A stretch of DNA of 64,000 nt from Gloeophyllum trabeum ATCC 11539. Taxonomy: Eukaryota > Basidiomycota > Agaricomycetes > Gloeophyllales > Gloeophyllaceae. Made by a program: the position numbers and the translations under genes. Location: the NCBI RefSeq assembly GCF_000344685.1, contig NW_006920412.1, positions 2,584,977-2,648,976 of the forward strand, given 5' to 3'. The notes under the pieces were generated by a model. The model saw nothing but the letters and a program-made list of their open reading frames with translations. It did not search any database and was not told the origin of the DNA. Positions 19,170 through 30,818 of the stretch are shown piece by piece; within the stretch, counting starts at the first letter, position 1, and every line of letters starts with the position of its first letter.

Positions 19170-22100
19170 TCACCGAGAGGAGTTCTCCTCCGCTATAGTC
19201 TTATTTATGCAGATATTAAGGAAATGCTCCTCGTACCGGCGACGCTTTATCTCTGCAAGCCCAGGCTCGTACGTCTCCGATAACACTCGCCGAAAATCGC
19301 CAAAGTCTATACAATGTAAGTGGGAATCTGATTGGAAAAGATACCATTTGGTCGTACCCTTGATTGATGTTAAGCAGAGCATCTCTAAACATTCATCGCT
19401 TAATACCTCTTCTTCGGACTGTAGACTCTCCTTCTCGACGAGCTGCTTGTAGTCAGTACGAACACCCTGTACTAGGGCTATAAAACCTGACCATTTTCCG
19501 AATATCACGAAGCTCCTTGATACAACGTTCGTTAGGGTCGCAGGTAGTTGATTTGCTGGGCTTGGGCGCCTCTCTGGTTGCGTGGGCAGGTGTAACTTCA
19601 ACTACCTCATCATCGATCATGGTGAGATCAGTAGCATCGACACTGTAGTCGTCCTCTACGATGGGGTCGTCGTCATGGGAGGTCAATTCGGTGCCATGCT
19701 CTTCGGCAGACGCAGAACGAGACTTTTGGGAGGGTTTCTTTCGCGGCGGTTTTCCTCCTGCCGTCGACGAATTTGAACGGACTGCCACTGACATTGTGAC
19801 CTTTTGTTTGCCCCGAATAAAGGCATCTGCTCTGGGACCCAGCTGTGAAGTAGCAGTCAGCAATGGCAGTACAGAAGGGATTTCACGGGTACCTTCATAT
19901 ATTCATAATTCCAATTACCATTCGATACGGTATGGATATCGAAGGCGCTCAAGCAGTAAAGGAGGGTGAATAGCCGTTGAACTTGATTCATAGGCATGTC
20001 AGCCGCGGAGCCGTGTAGAGGTAACTTGTCAAAGTCCTTTTTCGTGACTTCCGCCGACTTGCTACCCCGGAGGGTGTTCACGCACAATGCTTGAGTTATA
20101 TGCGCCTCTCGCTCGAGCATCGATTGCAGCAATTTGACTGCATTCGTAGCCTGACGAGTGACGTCCTCCTGCTTCAACTCCTTGGGTTCGACGCAGTTGT
20201 TACAAGAGGCGTCACAGTCTTTAGGGTCAAAAGGTTGATCGAAGAACGCCAGTAATTGCGCTCGACGACAATCCACATCGTTCAAGCAGTAATATGCCAT
20301 TTGCCACACTTCATTTATTTGGAGCCGCTTATCTTCCTGTGATAGATCTTCGTCGCCGCGTATCTGGTTTATCAGGGTGTTCACGTCTGAACTACCATAA
20401 TCTGCAGGATGAAGGATGAGACTGCCCCAAGTCGGGAAATTAGCGGCATGGGACGCACAGAGAACGCAGTCCGACGGTTGTCCATCTCGACCTGCTCTCC
20501 CGGTTTCCTGCGCATAGCTGAGAAATTGTCAATAGGTAGCCGCATACTCAGCCCTGTAGAACTCACGCATCCAGGGACTTGGAGAGTGAATAATGAATGA
20601 CAAATCGCACTGCAGAAGCATGCTGTAGCATGTCGGAATACAGAGCATTACCATTAACGTACCGTCACGTTTATCAATACCCATGCCAAAGGCAATCTAG
20701 CGAAGGATCTCAGACGTGATGCCTATGTCTCTGCAACAGCACGTACCGTGGCGACGATAATTTCGAACTCGCCATCTTGCCAGCCCTTCTGGACCCGTCT
20801 TTTATCCTCATTATGCATTTTCGCGTGGAAATGCTTCGCCCTTAAACCATACTTCTCCCTCAACTCCTTGGCAACCTCTTCACACTTGTCGCGGCTGTTG
20901 GAATATATGATGCCGGTCTCATTCGGGTGCTCAGACTTGATGAAAGTCGCCATATCTTCAATACCAAGTTTCCCCTTCCGCTTGTGCCGCACAGTATAAT
21001 GGAGATTCGGTCGATTGAAGGATTGAAGGAGGACCTCGCAGTTTCCGATGCCTAGTCTATCGATTATGTCTTTACGTGTCTTCTTGTTGGCGGTCGCAGT
21101 CAAAGCCATAATCGGCACGTCAGGATAATCACGCCGCAGACGGTCCAGGTGCTTGTACTAATCGTGTCGAAAGTCAGAGCCTGCGAAACCCGGTGAAGAG
21201 CATGCACCTACAGCCGTCCTGAAATTCCTGCCCCAGGATGAGATGACGTGAGCTTCGTCGATAACGAACCGTGCAAGTTCCTTGTTGTCATACAACCTGC
21301 GCATGGTGTCCCGCATCTTGTCGCTACTCTCCAGCTTCTCGGGCGTGACATAGGCCAGAGCTGGCTTTCTTTTCCCTGTCAGCTTTCTCCACGCCTCGGT
21401 ATTTGTCTCGTCCGACTGGTCGGAACTGAAGCAAACCACATCAATGCCCTTCTGCATCAAAGACTGGACTTGGTCGCTCATCAGGGCAAGGAGAGGAGAT
21501 ATCACGAAAGTCACGCCCCGCGTCTTGCCCGTCTGACATATAGCTGGGAGTTGATAACACAGGCTCTTCCCGCCTCCGGTTGGCATAAGCACGAGAACAT
21601 CTCTACCATCCATGGTGGTGATGATAGCCTTCTGCTGATTCTGCCGGAAGGTCTTCATACCGAAAACGGACGAAAGCTTCGCCATGATTTCTTTCGTGTA
21701 CGGCGAATCCGTGATAGGCTCTCGGTCGTAAAGAGGGACAATTGCAGAGTCAGAGACCGACCGATCCGATGCTCTCGAGACAGTGGCAGGTGCAGGGACT
21801 GCGGAAGTAGAAGCCGCTCGAGCTCGGTTATCATCACTGACAACGTGCACCGGAAAGTCGCCAAAGGCATTCCACATTTTTGCGACGTCTTCTTCTTCTT
21901 CAACACTTAAAGCCTCCTGTATCATAGCTGTCGTCTTGTCGGTCAGCTGATATGTAGACGAGACAGCAGCGCGAGATATGGATGCTCCAGGTTTTGACAA
22001 TTGCGCGAATCGCTGAGGCTCATCCCCGGATGACGTTGCGGAGTCGCTGAATGAGAAGGACGACGATGGTACGCCTGGTGCAGTAAATGCGGAAGAAATC

Positions 22101-23181
22101 TCTGAGGAGAGTGGGTGCATGAAGGATGGGGTTGTCGCTGTCTTAAGCCTGTCTATAGCGACTTGTATGGACACTAATCTATCCTCGAGGATCCGCCTAT
22201 GACGGTAGGAAAGTTAGTATCAATAGGCACGATTGTACCTCAGTTTACGTACTTGTGGGCCTTCAGGGTATAGATATCGAAGAATTTCTCTTGGCCCGTC
22301 TCGACCTTCGTGATGTCCTGGCCAACCTCGAAAGCTTTCGCCTGATTGTACATAAGTAGTCTTCTCAATTCCTCCTCTGATTTCTGATACAATGCGTTAG
22401 ATTAAAAGAGTACGGCGTTTATAACCATCACCCACTGAGGACAAGTCTTCATCTATCACGGGACTCTGAGAAGGCTTGGTAGAGCTTGCAGTCGAAGCAC
22501 CAGGAGCTCGCGGTAGATGGTAAGCCTTCACCAGGGCCCCCCTTGCGCTCTGTTGCTTCCGTTTTCCAGGACTTGATTGAGCGCCATAGCCCTGAAGTCG
22601 ATGTTGCCGTTGCTCCTGCGAGACAACGTTGGGCGTGTCCCCTCGCACATTCTCCTTGTTACTGTCCTCAGCAGCTAGAGAATAAGAAACATCTTTCCGA
22701 ACGCGCTTAGATGTCGAGGAGGACGGGTCGTAGAAAGAATTGTCGGACGAAGAACGCTTCAAGGGGCCGCTGCCGCCGGATTCAATAGACATGGACTCGT
22801 CGGACGAAACGTCAATGATATCGCGCCCTAGTGAGAGAGGCGTAGTTAGACCGGAGAGGGCAGATGTAGATTTGCCGAAGTTAGGCGTAGAGAATGAAGG
22901 TAAGCCTGACACCGGCCGACGTGCTAAGCAAACGTGAGGCTCTGGCATTGAGCAGACGAAGTTTGACCACATACCTGATACATTCGACAAAGACCCAGAC
23001 TCAATAGATTTAGCAGGTTTGAACTTCGAGGTCTGCAGAGCACCGGTCAATAAAGGATTACAGCATACGTGCTCGAATAAGTGCAGACTTTCGACGCAGC
23101 GGTCTGCACGGTGACGACGACAGAAGCATTGGCTTGGGCGCGTCGCCTGTATTCCTCCAGATTGTTTTTAGGGGTCGACAT
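19170..23181 (-). CDS. RecQ-family DNA helicase (BLM/Sgs1/Rqh1-type layout)
   Basis: RecQ helicases unwind recombination intermediates and stalled forks in the nucleus. The start at 23181 gives MSTPKNNLEEYRRRA. A Ser-rich, probably disordered N-terminal part of about 350 residues leads into motif 0 (FGMKTFRQNQQKAI), Walker A (PTGGGKSLCYQLP), DEAH, an aromatic loop that reads SSWGRNFR instead of the usual WGHDFR, TATA, IAFGMGIDK and QETGRAGRDGQPS. An RQC zinc site (CRRAQLLAFF...CDASCNNC) and winged-helix region follow, then a short HRDC-like segment (CIKELRDIRKM/QLVEKES...LSDECLEML). About ten introns join in frame. The last exon end at 19170 is less sure because the family is poorly conserved there. 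Confidence 0.88.
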
Positions 23182-23564
23182 CGTCGACGACAGCGAGGAG
23201 GATACGGATCAATCGCGACGGTGGCAGGAAGCGGAAGCATTTGGTCGCGTACGCCTCTCAGTTCGCGTAAGGTCACGTGGAGGTACCGTGATCGCCTTTC
23301 CCTCTGAGTCTCTTCGGAATTTTCCTCACATATACCCAGGTCCCGCCAGCAGTCCTTTGGAGTCGGACACCGACGCAGGAGTGTTGAGAGCCCCTACGTC
23401 TATTCCAACCTGAAGCAGCAACAGAGCAAAGGAACCAAAGGTACAATATTGATATTTGTTGTACAGTTTCTTTTCGTTACTCTATAATGATAACTTCCTT
23501 GGTACTTCTTCTATAGCATACAAAACATCCCCCAGGACTTCTACAAGGCCGCTGGCCTCTGCAG
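23182..23564. other. spacer between recQ promoter and PGK 3' end
   Basis: This holds the recQ 5' region and the PGK 3' flank. No gene was seen. Confidence 0.4.
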
Positions 23565-25220
23565 TCATTTTTCGCTGAGCTCCGCGACGCCAGGCAGGCT
23601 CTAAAGCAAAGAATGAGCGGTTCATTTTGCACACAAGGCTGGCGGAGAACACTAACCTTTCCCTCGAGTAGCTCGAGACTGGCACCACCACCCGTGCTAA
23701 CGTGGCTCAGCTTGTCCTCGGCACCGTACTGTGCAACGACAGTGGCAGTGTCACCACCACCCACGATGACAGTGGAGCCCTTCTGGGCAGCCTCGATGGT
23801 CGCATCCAGGAGTGCCTTTGAGCCCTCAGCAAACGCCGGGAATTCGAAGACACCCGGAGGACTTCATGATAATCAAGCCGTCAGATGCTATATGAGCGAT
23901 GACAGTCATCGAATGATACTTACCCATTCCAGAGAATCGTCTTTGCCTGCAGGACGGTCTCCTTGTACAGAGCACGACTCTTGGGTCCGGCGTCGAGGCC
24001 CATCCATCCGTCCGGGATACCTTCCTCATCCGTGGCAACACCAGTCTGTTTAGAGGCTTCGGGTTGATAATGCAGAAACCATGGAGCGAATAGGAAAACC
24101 TACCCTCGCGTCCTTATCGAACTTGTCGGCGGTAACGTAGTCGATGGGGAACACGATCTTGATCTTTCTCTCCTGGGCCTTTTTCACAAGCTCACCGACC
24201 TTATGGGAGCCTGGCTCGTCAAAGAGGGAGTTACCGATCTACGACCGAATAGAGATTCGATCTTAGCACCAAGGCATGACAAACTAGGTTCTTACCGAGA
24301 CGTTGTTGAGCGTCTTCTTGAAGGTGAAGGCCATTCCGCCACATATGATGAGCGAGTCGACCTGAAATAATTGTTGCATTTAGAATCAGCGCGAAAGGTG
24401 TTAAGGACTAGGATGTACCTTATCCAGCATGTTATCAATGAGCTGAATCTTATCCGATACCTTGGCGCCACCGAGGATAGCCAGGAACGGCCGTTCGGGG
24501 TGCTCAAGGGCCTTCGCAAAGTACTCGAGCTCCTTCTTCATTAAGAAGCCAGCGGCGCGCTGCGGGAGCTTCACCCCCACCATACTCGAGTGGGCGCGGT
24601 GCGCGGTACCGAAGGCATCGTTGATGTACACGTCCCCGAGCTTGGTCAGGCCCTCGCGGAACTCGTTGACCTTGGTCGGGTCGGCCTTGGTCTTGGTGCC
24701 GTCCTTGTTCTTGACCGAGCCCTCCTCCTCGATGTGGAACCGCAGATTCTCGAGCAGGATGACAGATCCGGGGGAAGCGGAGTTGACGGCTTGCTCGACT
24801 TCGGGACCGACGCAGTCCTTAACGAAGGTGATGGGCTTGTGGAGCAGCTTCTCAAGCTCTTTGGACACGGGTTCCAGGGAGTATTTGGCGACGACCTTGC
24901 CGTCGGGTCGGCCGAGGTGGGACATGAGGGTCACTGTCTTTGCGCCTATGTTTGGACATCAGCCTCGGTATTCCGCATTTCATCAGACTTGTATCATACC
25001 ATGTTCGAGGGCATATTTAATGGTGGGCAAAGCAGCGACGATACGCTTTCCACGATCCCGATGAATCAGTACGCTCACGTCCAACCCTGAGCAGATCAGC
25101 GCTCACCGCCGGGTTCGTGATCTTGCCGTCCTGCATGGGGACGTTGAAGTCGACGCGAATGAGAACGCGCTTGCCATTGAGGTCGAGGTCAGTAATGCTG
25201 AGTTTTTTCGAGAGCGACAT
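23565..25220 (-). CDS. pgk1: phosphoglycerate kinase
   Basis: This glycolytic enzyme transfers phosphate from 1,3-bisphosphoglycerate to ADP in the cytosol. The start at 25220 reads [20 protein letters not shown] and then IRVDFNVPM, the substrate-binding N-terminal motif. After two introns comes [18 protein letters not shown], then [60 protein letters not shown] and the nucleotide site [11 protein letters not shown]. The last exon ([11 protein letters not shown], stop at 23565) follows a small intron after LLEGK. All motifs are present and the length of about 417 residues is standard. It is usually among the most highly expressed genes of a fungus, so the upstream gap should hold a strong promoter. 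Confidence 0.97.
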
Positions 25221-25397
25221 TGCGGACGGCGTTGAAGTGGAATCGATGTATGGGCGATAGTTAACGGACTGCAGCAGAGATGCAATAAATAGGCTGTAAT
25301 CTATTTCTAAATCAGGTTCTCGGCTCTTCGCACGGCTGGCCAGTCCCAGCCCCGGAGTCCATCCCGCTCTCGCTCTTCATCTTCGCCGTCGTCGACC
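25221..25397. promoter_or_regulatory. bidirectional promoter between PGK and the RGG protein
   Basis: 177 bp separate the two start codons. The half next to the RGG gene is pyrimidine-rich (CCCGCTCTCGCTCTTCATC), a common feature upstream of start sites in highly expressed fungal genes. An AATAAATAGG sits near 25285 as a TATA-like candidate. The function is inferred from position. Confidence 0.5.
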
Positions 25398-26249
25398 ATG
25401 TCCAATTCACTGGGCCTAGAGAATCTACGCATAGATGAGACAGCGGAGGGCAAGCCTGCCGAGCAGGGCAATGCTAAACCACAGGCTGGGGCATCGAAGC
25501 CGTCTATGGAAACAACCCCGGAGAAACCAGTAGAACAAGCTGCAGGCGAGGAGCCCGCCGAGGAGCAAGCTGAGGACAAGGCGGAAGCTGAGGGTAAGGA
25601 GAAGAAAGAGAAGAAGACGCCCTATGTAAACCCAGATCGCGTCAAGACTGGCGGAGCGCAGAGGGCAAGTGATGATCTAATAGCCTTCTGACTGAACCTT
25701 GACGAGGCATCATAAAGGACAAGCTGAGTGAAGATGAGCTTGCTCAACGCATGGTACGCATCAGGGAACAGAACGAGAAGATCAAGCAGCGTCGAGCGGT
25801 AAGTTACTTCGTTTTATCGGCAGGACTTCATTGGACGCTCCGCCTAGGACGTAAAAGCAGATGAGGACGCGTTCAAGAAGACACAAGAAGCGGAACGCGC
25901 CAGGCTTGCCAGAACGAAGAAGGTCCAAGAGCATGTCGATCGCGCGCGTGAACAGAACGCGCAACGTAAGATGGACAAGCTCCAGACTCGGGAGTGGGAC
26001 TCCGGGAAGAAGGTTCCTCCCTCTGGCAAACAGGCATCCAACGGCGGAGCCAAAACTGAGGGAGAGCCACAGTCTCCCACCTCCCCTGGTAGAGGAAGGG
26101 GTGTTGGTCGTGGCAGAGGTCGCGGCGACGGCGGAAGGGGACGAGGGAGAGGCAGCGCGTCTCAGAAAGAGGCTGCTAGTGAGAGCCCCTCGACTCCCGC
26201 TGCAGAGACTCCAGCCACAACGGCTACCGAAGCAGTGCCTGCTTCATGA
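25398..26249 (+). CDS. RGG-rich coiled-coil protein of unknown function
   Basis: Exon 1 starts MSNSLGLENLRIDETAEG and has an acidic Glu/Ala/Pro-rich region ending in KKEKKTPYVNPDRVKTGGAQR. The next exons form a charged helix (DKLSEDELAQRMVRIREQNE; ERARLARTKKVQEHVDRARE) and then a Gly/Arg box (GRGRGVGRGRGRGDGGRGRG) before an Ala/Thr tail. RGG boxes bind RNA or are methylated by arginine methyltransferases, so an RNA-linked role is likely but not shown. The first intron appears to be GC-AG (CAGAG|G then GCAAGT ... AAAG at 25726), since this joins the conserved R-D-K-L-S-E-D in frame. I recognise no named family. Confidence 0.75.
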
Positions 26250-26806
26250 TTGTACGTTTGACATCGAATTCTTGTGTACGCTAGTCACTGATGAGGCCAT
26301 ACAGAACCCCATTGTTGCGCTACTAAACTAGCAGTCTATCTGGCCTGGACGCCTGCTTGTAAATACCCAAACCGCGACACAGCGGCCATATGCACATGCT
26401 CGATTGCATGCGCCCATCCCGTGTATGGTGCGTTATGATGGTCTTTATCTTCCAGCTCCCACTGATCCCCGCCTGCGTAGTCTCTCCCTTGTAATCCTCG
26501 AGTCATGGCTTCTCATGTCCGGATGGTAATTTTATGTGTTTACGAACTGCGACTCATTGTATGCGCCGTGTCTCGCTGTCTTCGTCGTTCCTCGTCCTTG
26601 CATGTTGTCGAATTCACGCTCTGGTATAATACGTGATCTTTTGAAGTTTGTACGCGTCGGAAGGAAATATACCTCTCGATATACGACGCGTGACGTCATC
26701 AACTTAGAACTCTATGTTTGCCACCAGTGCAGGCTTTCGGCCCTCCAGACTCTTCCGTCCTAAGTCCAAAGCACCTTGCAATCTTAGACACTTTTTGCGA
26801 CCCAAG
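26250..26806. other. intergenic, no gene recognised
   Basis: About 555 bp hold the 3' region of the RGG protein gene and the promoter of the NUDIX gene. No conserved frame or RNA was seen. Confidence 0.4.
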
Positions 26807-27890
26807 ATGCCTTCTGCCAGCGTTGTGTCGACCGAAGAGCTCTCAGCATCGGAAGCCAAGTTAGCGTTGTCGTCGATGCGCCGGTTCAGTCTAACATGCC
26901 TTGGGTAGATGGATAACCTTGAAGCGAATCAACTGGAAGGACCAGACTGGCAAAGATGTACGCATACACTGAGGCTACAGAATGTGTTCGATGAATACTC
27001 ATCACCATGTAGCGGACCTGGGAATGTGCTGAACGGAAGACCCGAGGATCCTCTGGGATAGACGGTTCGTCTCAACCTATTGTCCGAATCCGCAGGGCTA
27101 AGCCAGATATCTCGTCCAGCGGTCGCGATCTTGTCCATTATCAAATCGAAGACGAACGCATTCCCGCCATCTACAGTTATCATCGAGCAATTCCGTCCCC
27201 CGGTTAATAGCTACGTAGTCGGTACGTTTTTCCCCACTTCCTTGAAGGCTTTTACGGGACCACTCATGTCTCTAACCGACTAGTGCAGAACTTCCCGCAG
27301 GTATGGGCAGGCGAAGCTTCCGCATACTAGCTATCCACTGACTCCCATATAGGTCTGATTGACGAGGATGAGACTCCAGAGCAGGCTGCCATACGTGAGC
27401 TCGAGGAAGAGACCGGATACAAGGGGGATACCATTGTCGAGTCCTCTCCTCTGCAGGTTTGCGATCCAGGCGAGCTGAACCACTCCAGCAGCCGCCGTGG
27501 AACCACTGACACCGTTGGGTCCTGTAGGTATGACCACAGCAAATATGAAGCTCGTAGTAGTTCGTGTAACTCTCGAGGACAAGTTGGAGACCCCCGACCA
27601 GAAGCTTGACGAAGGCGAGTTTATTGTCAAGAGGGTTGTCGAGTTGGCCAAGCTTCATGAAGAGCTCAAAGGTGGGGGAAATACATAATTTAGTGTATCT
27701 CACAATGCTAACATTTCACGTACCGCACCAGGCTACGAGGGCAAGGTGAGTTCAACCCTGGTCTTTGTACTTGACCTTTCAGGTGCTGATGAAATTGACG
27801 ATATTGCAGGGTTTCGTAGTCGATGCGAGACTTTCGCATCTTGCACTCGGATATGATATGGCCATCCGTGCCAGCAAGGACCTGTTGTAA
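26807..27890 (+). CDS. NUDIX hydrolase, ADP-ribose pyrophosphatase type (NUDT5/Ysa1-like)
   Basis: These enzymes split ADP-ribose into AMP and ribose 5-phosphate, keeping reactive ADP-ribose low. The ATG at 26807 reads [18 protein letters not shown], and the next exon gives [16 protein letters not shown], then [12 protein letters not shown] and [13 protein letters not shown]. The NUDIX box [20 protein letters not shown] is complete with the REL-EE metal-binding core. Downstream comes [13 protein letters not shown] and [10 protein letters not shown]. Joining VCDP to GMTTA needs an intron with a GC donor (CCAG|GCGAGC ... TGTAG near 27527). The last exons read [20 protein letters not shown], ending at TAA 27888-27890. 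About 210 residues, typical for the group. Confidence 0.88.
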
Positions 27891-27973
27891 TGCCCTCTAA
27901 CAGTACGTATAATTCCACCAGAATGAGTGTGTCAATACATGTACAAAGATAGCAGCACACCGCGTATAATTCC

Positions 27974-30622
27974 TCAGTGGTATGCCTTTTTCCCCTTGTC
28001 AATATGCTTCCTCAGCTTTTGCTGCTTCTCCCTCAAACTCGCCTTCTTCTTCCCCCTCACCTTCCCACTCCCCAATATCATCATAATCGGCTTATTTCTG
28101 GCCTTCTCCCGATTAGTACTGCTACTCCCCACTTCTTTCTTCCTCTTCCCCTTCAAGCTCCCGTATTTCTCGCGGCCCTCACGGCCCTTCTCGATGCTCG
28201 CGATGCGCTCTGCATAATCCGCCTTGCTCTTCTTGCGCGGGCCGATGATGTCCAGCTCGGAGATGAACGCTGTCGAGTCAAGGTTGCCGGTCTGTGCTGC
28301 GGTGGACTTGGTCTTCTCGAGCGCGGCGAGCTTGCGCTTGGCGGCTTTGCCTCCCGAGCCAGATTCGACTGCTGATGCAGCCGCTTGTCGTCGCAGGTCA
28401 TTGAGTAACGCGAAGTCGGCCGGAGTAAGAATCTGGTACAGGTCTGAGTATGAGATAAGGCGAATGGGAGATCAGACCCTTACCTTAGTGGTGGCCAAGC
28501 TGGACACGCGACTTGGTCCAGCTTCAGGAGCAGGCGTTGGAGCGTCACCTTGCGATGGCTTCGCGTCCTCCTTCGCAGCCTTCTTTTCCTGCTCGTCCTC
28601 GCTATCACTGACCTCTATATTCTCGTCCCCGTCAGAGTCCACGTCTATCCACCCCTCACCATCCGAGCTATCCTCCGAGGAATCTTCCTCGACATCCCAG
28701 CCCTTCCAGTCATCCTCGTCAACCTCTTCCCCTTCGTCGCCTGATTCGACGCCCTCTTCGCGGCGTAAGGCGCGCAAGTGGTCTTCGAGAAGCTGCGGCA
28801 GGTTTGAGGAGCGCTAATTATTATAGGTCAGAAATGTACGTACCACAAGATCCTCGATGTCCTCGGCAGGCTTCGAACTGTGACCGTAGGGCAACGGCTG
28901 CGCGCCGGAACCTATGGCCTTCGAGCCTTCTTTACCCTGTTGTGTGTTAAATCAAGGTGCGCAGTGGAGCACAGAAGAAGACCCGCACCCGTTCTCTCCT
29001 CTTCAGCATCCCTGGATTGACCTCCCGATAAAGCTGCAAAAGGCCCCTCGCAGCAGCGATAACGCCCTTATCCCGACTCTTCCTATACTCCACCAAGTCT
29101 CCGAGGAGATCCTCCTCCATTGCCCACGGCTGCCTCCTACATACCTCCCTAATCGAATTCAAGCCGGCGGCGATTACCTCGCTTCCCACACCAGGGTGTA
29201 CAAATTCCTGCGCGAGCTTCCTTACAACCGGCGTGAGGCAGTCCGGCGGGGTGAGGTCGTGCACGGACTGCGCAAGTGCGACGAGGATGGCGGTGATCTG
29301 CAGCTGGTGGTGCGTGAGGTACTTGACGATGTACGTGTAGAAGGACAGCACACAGAGCTTGTGCGCGCCCATAACGCGGGAAAGGAGTTGCATGATTAGA
29401 ATTTTGTGGGGCAGGGAGAAGCGCTTGTCGTGACGGGCTAGCGAATCATGGAGCTTTTCGGCGAAGGTCTGCGGATCGTTGAGAACTTGCAAAGCCGGAA
29501 AGTTGGTTTTATTCTCTGCGGCCTTGTGATGTTTTTTCTAATGAACGGTCAGACTGGAGGTGGTCTGTGCATGAGAGCATAGTTATACCTTCTTTATTTG
29601 CTTTAGCGTCTTTCGAAGCTTCTTCTCGCCGCTACGAGTCTTCTTGTTGATCTCTCGTCGGTGTTGCAAGGACTTTGGGTCGGGGATCTGACGATGTCCT
29701 CAGTAAAACGAGCGCATACATTCGAGAACGTCGCGCACAGCATCCTCGTCCTCGTCTTCATACAGTTCGTCCTCGCTGCCCAGGAAGAAATGGATGGACG
29801 CGCTTTGGACCTTGACGACAGGGTGGAAGCAGCCCAATGCTATGATCGACACGCAATTGGAGTCGTTCCTGCTGCAGGGTCAGCAACCCAACTCACAGGC
29901 ACAGGAAAAAATTCGTCCATACCAGATCCCCTTCTTCCACAGTTCCGTCGTCAGGACCACAGCCCACATTGCTTCATCCCCGTTATTTCCCAAGCCATCA
30001 CTGGAGGGCTTTACTGCTTTGGCCTTTCCCTTATCACCTACGACCTCGGCTTCCATGCCTTTCTCCACCATACCAAAGAGCATCGCTTGCACCGCCCGAT
30101 TGAGTTTATGATTTTTTGAGGGAGTGTTGGCATTTCGGATATCAGATAATATGGTGTTACGAATCGAGGCTCGTAGGGTCGACGAGGTGGTGCGAGGCAG
30201 CAAGGGGAAAAGTGTACGCAGCAATCTATCGAAGCCATTTCAGCGAGGCAATATCACCGTAACAGTTATAACACGTACTCGATGGAGGTAATAACATTCT
30301 TATTCCTTAACATAACCAGATTCTGCACCAGATTCTTGCGCAAGTCCGGCGAAAGGATGGCATGGCTGTCGAGAAGAAGAGACGAGAGATGTGAGGGAAA
30401 GTCGGCGGTTTCCTTGGGGTAGCACGGCGCTACCTGAGCAATAAACGAGATAAGTTCGCGAAAGTGCTTCGCCTGCTCGTCGGGGCTCGTCTGGAATATC
30501 TGGCGGATGCTGTTGTAGTGATTCCATTGCTGCAGGAACTCTTCCTGATATCCGACCGGGTCCCGTTTGATCAGGTTTTGCAACTGGGGCAAATTCGAGG
30601 TGAGAAGAATACCGCGCGGCAT
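27974..30622 (-). CDS. sda1: SDA1 homologue, ribosome export and cell-cycle factor
   Basis: Sda1 is a nuclear HEAT-like protein needed for 60S pre-ribosome maturation and export. The start at 30622 gives MPRGILLTSNLPQLQNLIKR, matching the conserved N-terminus. Exons follow with LLRTLFPLLPRTTSSTLRAS, HKLNRAVQAMLFGMVEKGM, SIIALGCFHPVVKVQSASIH, LNDPQTFAEKLHDSLARHDK, LHKPF-type helices, YIVKYLTHHQLQITAILVAL and GVIAAARGLLQLYREVNPGM. An acidic stretch (SSEDSSDGEGWIDVDSDGDE) and a strongly basic tail (KVRGKKKASLREKQQKLRKH) close the protein. All conserved blocks are present. It is divergent from the Ctp1 homologue with 196 bp between starts. Confidence 0.92.
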
Positions 30623-30818
30623 GTTGGCGTCGTAGCAAGCGGAATTCGACGCAGACAGCGACCAAAGACTTGAGCAGACTGCAAAGTGCAAAATGCAAAA
30701 TATAATGCAATATTCTGCAAGCCGGCAAGGGCAAAAATTCGATCACATGATCTCCTTACGTAACGCGTCGTGTATTCCTTCGATCGCATGGCCGCTGCTT
30801 GCTTCCGCGTTGCCACAC
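30623..30818. promoter_or_regulatory. bidirectional promoter of sda1 and ctp1 with an ACGCGT box
   Basis: The 196-bp gap contains ACGCGT at 30763-30768, the MluI cell-cycle box bound by MBF in ascomycete yeasts, 51 bp before the ctp1 start codon. A repeat-like run GCAAAATGCAAAATATAATGCAAT-type sequence lies near 30683-30712. A hexamer can occur by chance, so cell-cycle control is only a suggestion. Confidence 0.45.

Noticed and set aside
24462..25090. Long open frames opposite the PGK exons
   Set aside because: They are antisense shadows caused by strong codon bias in PGK; no conserved features.
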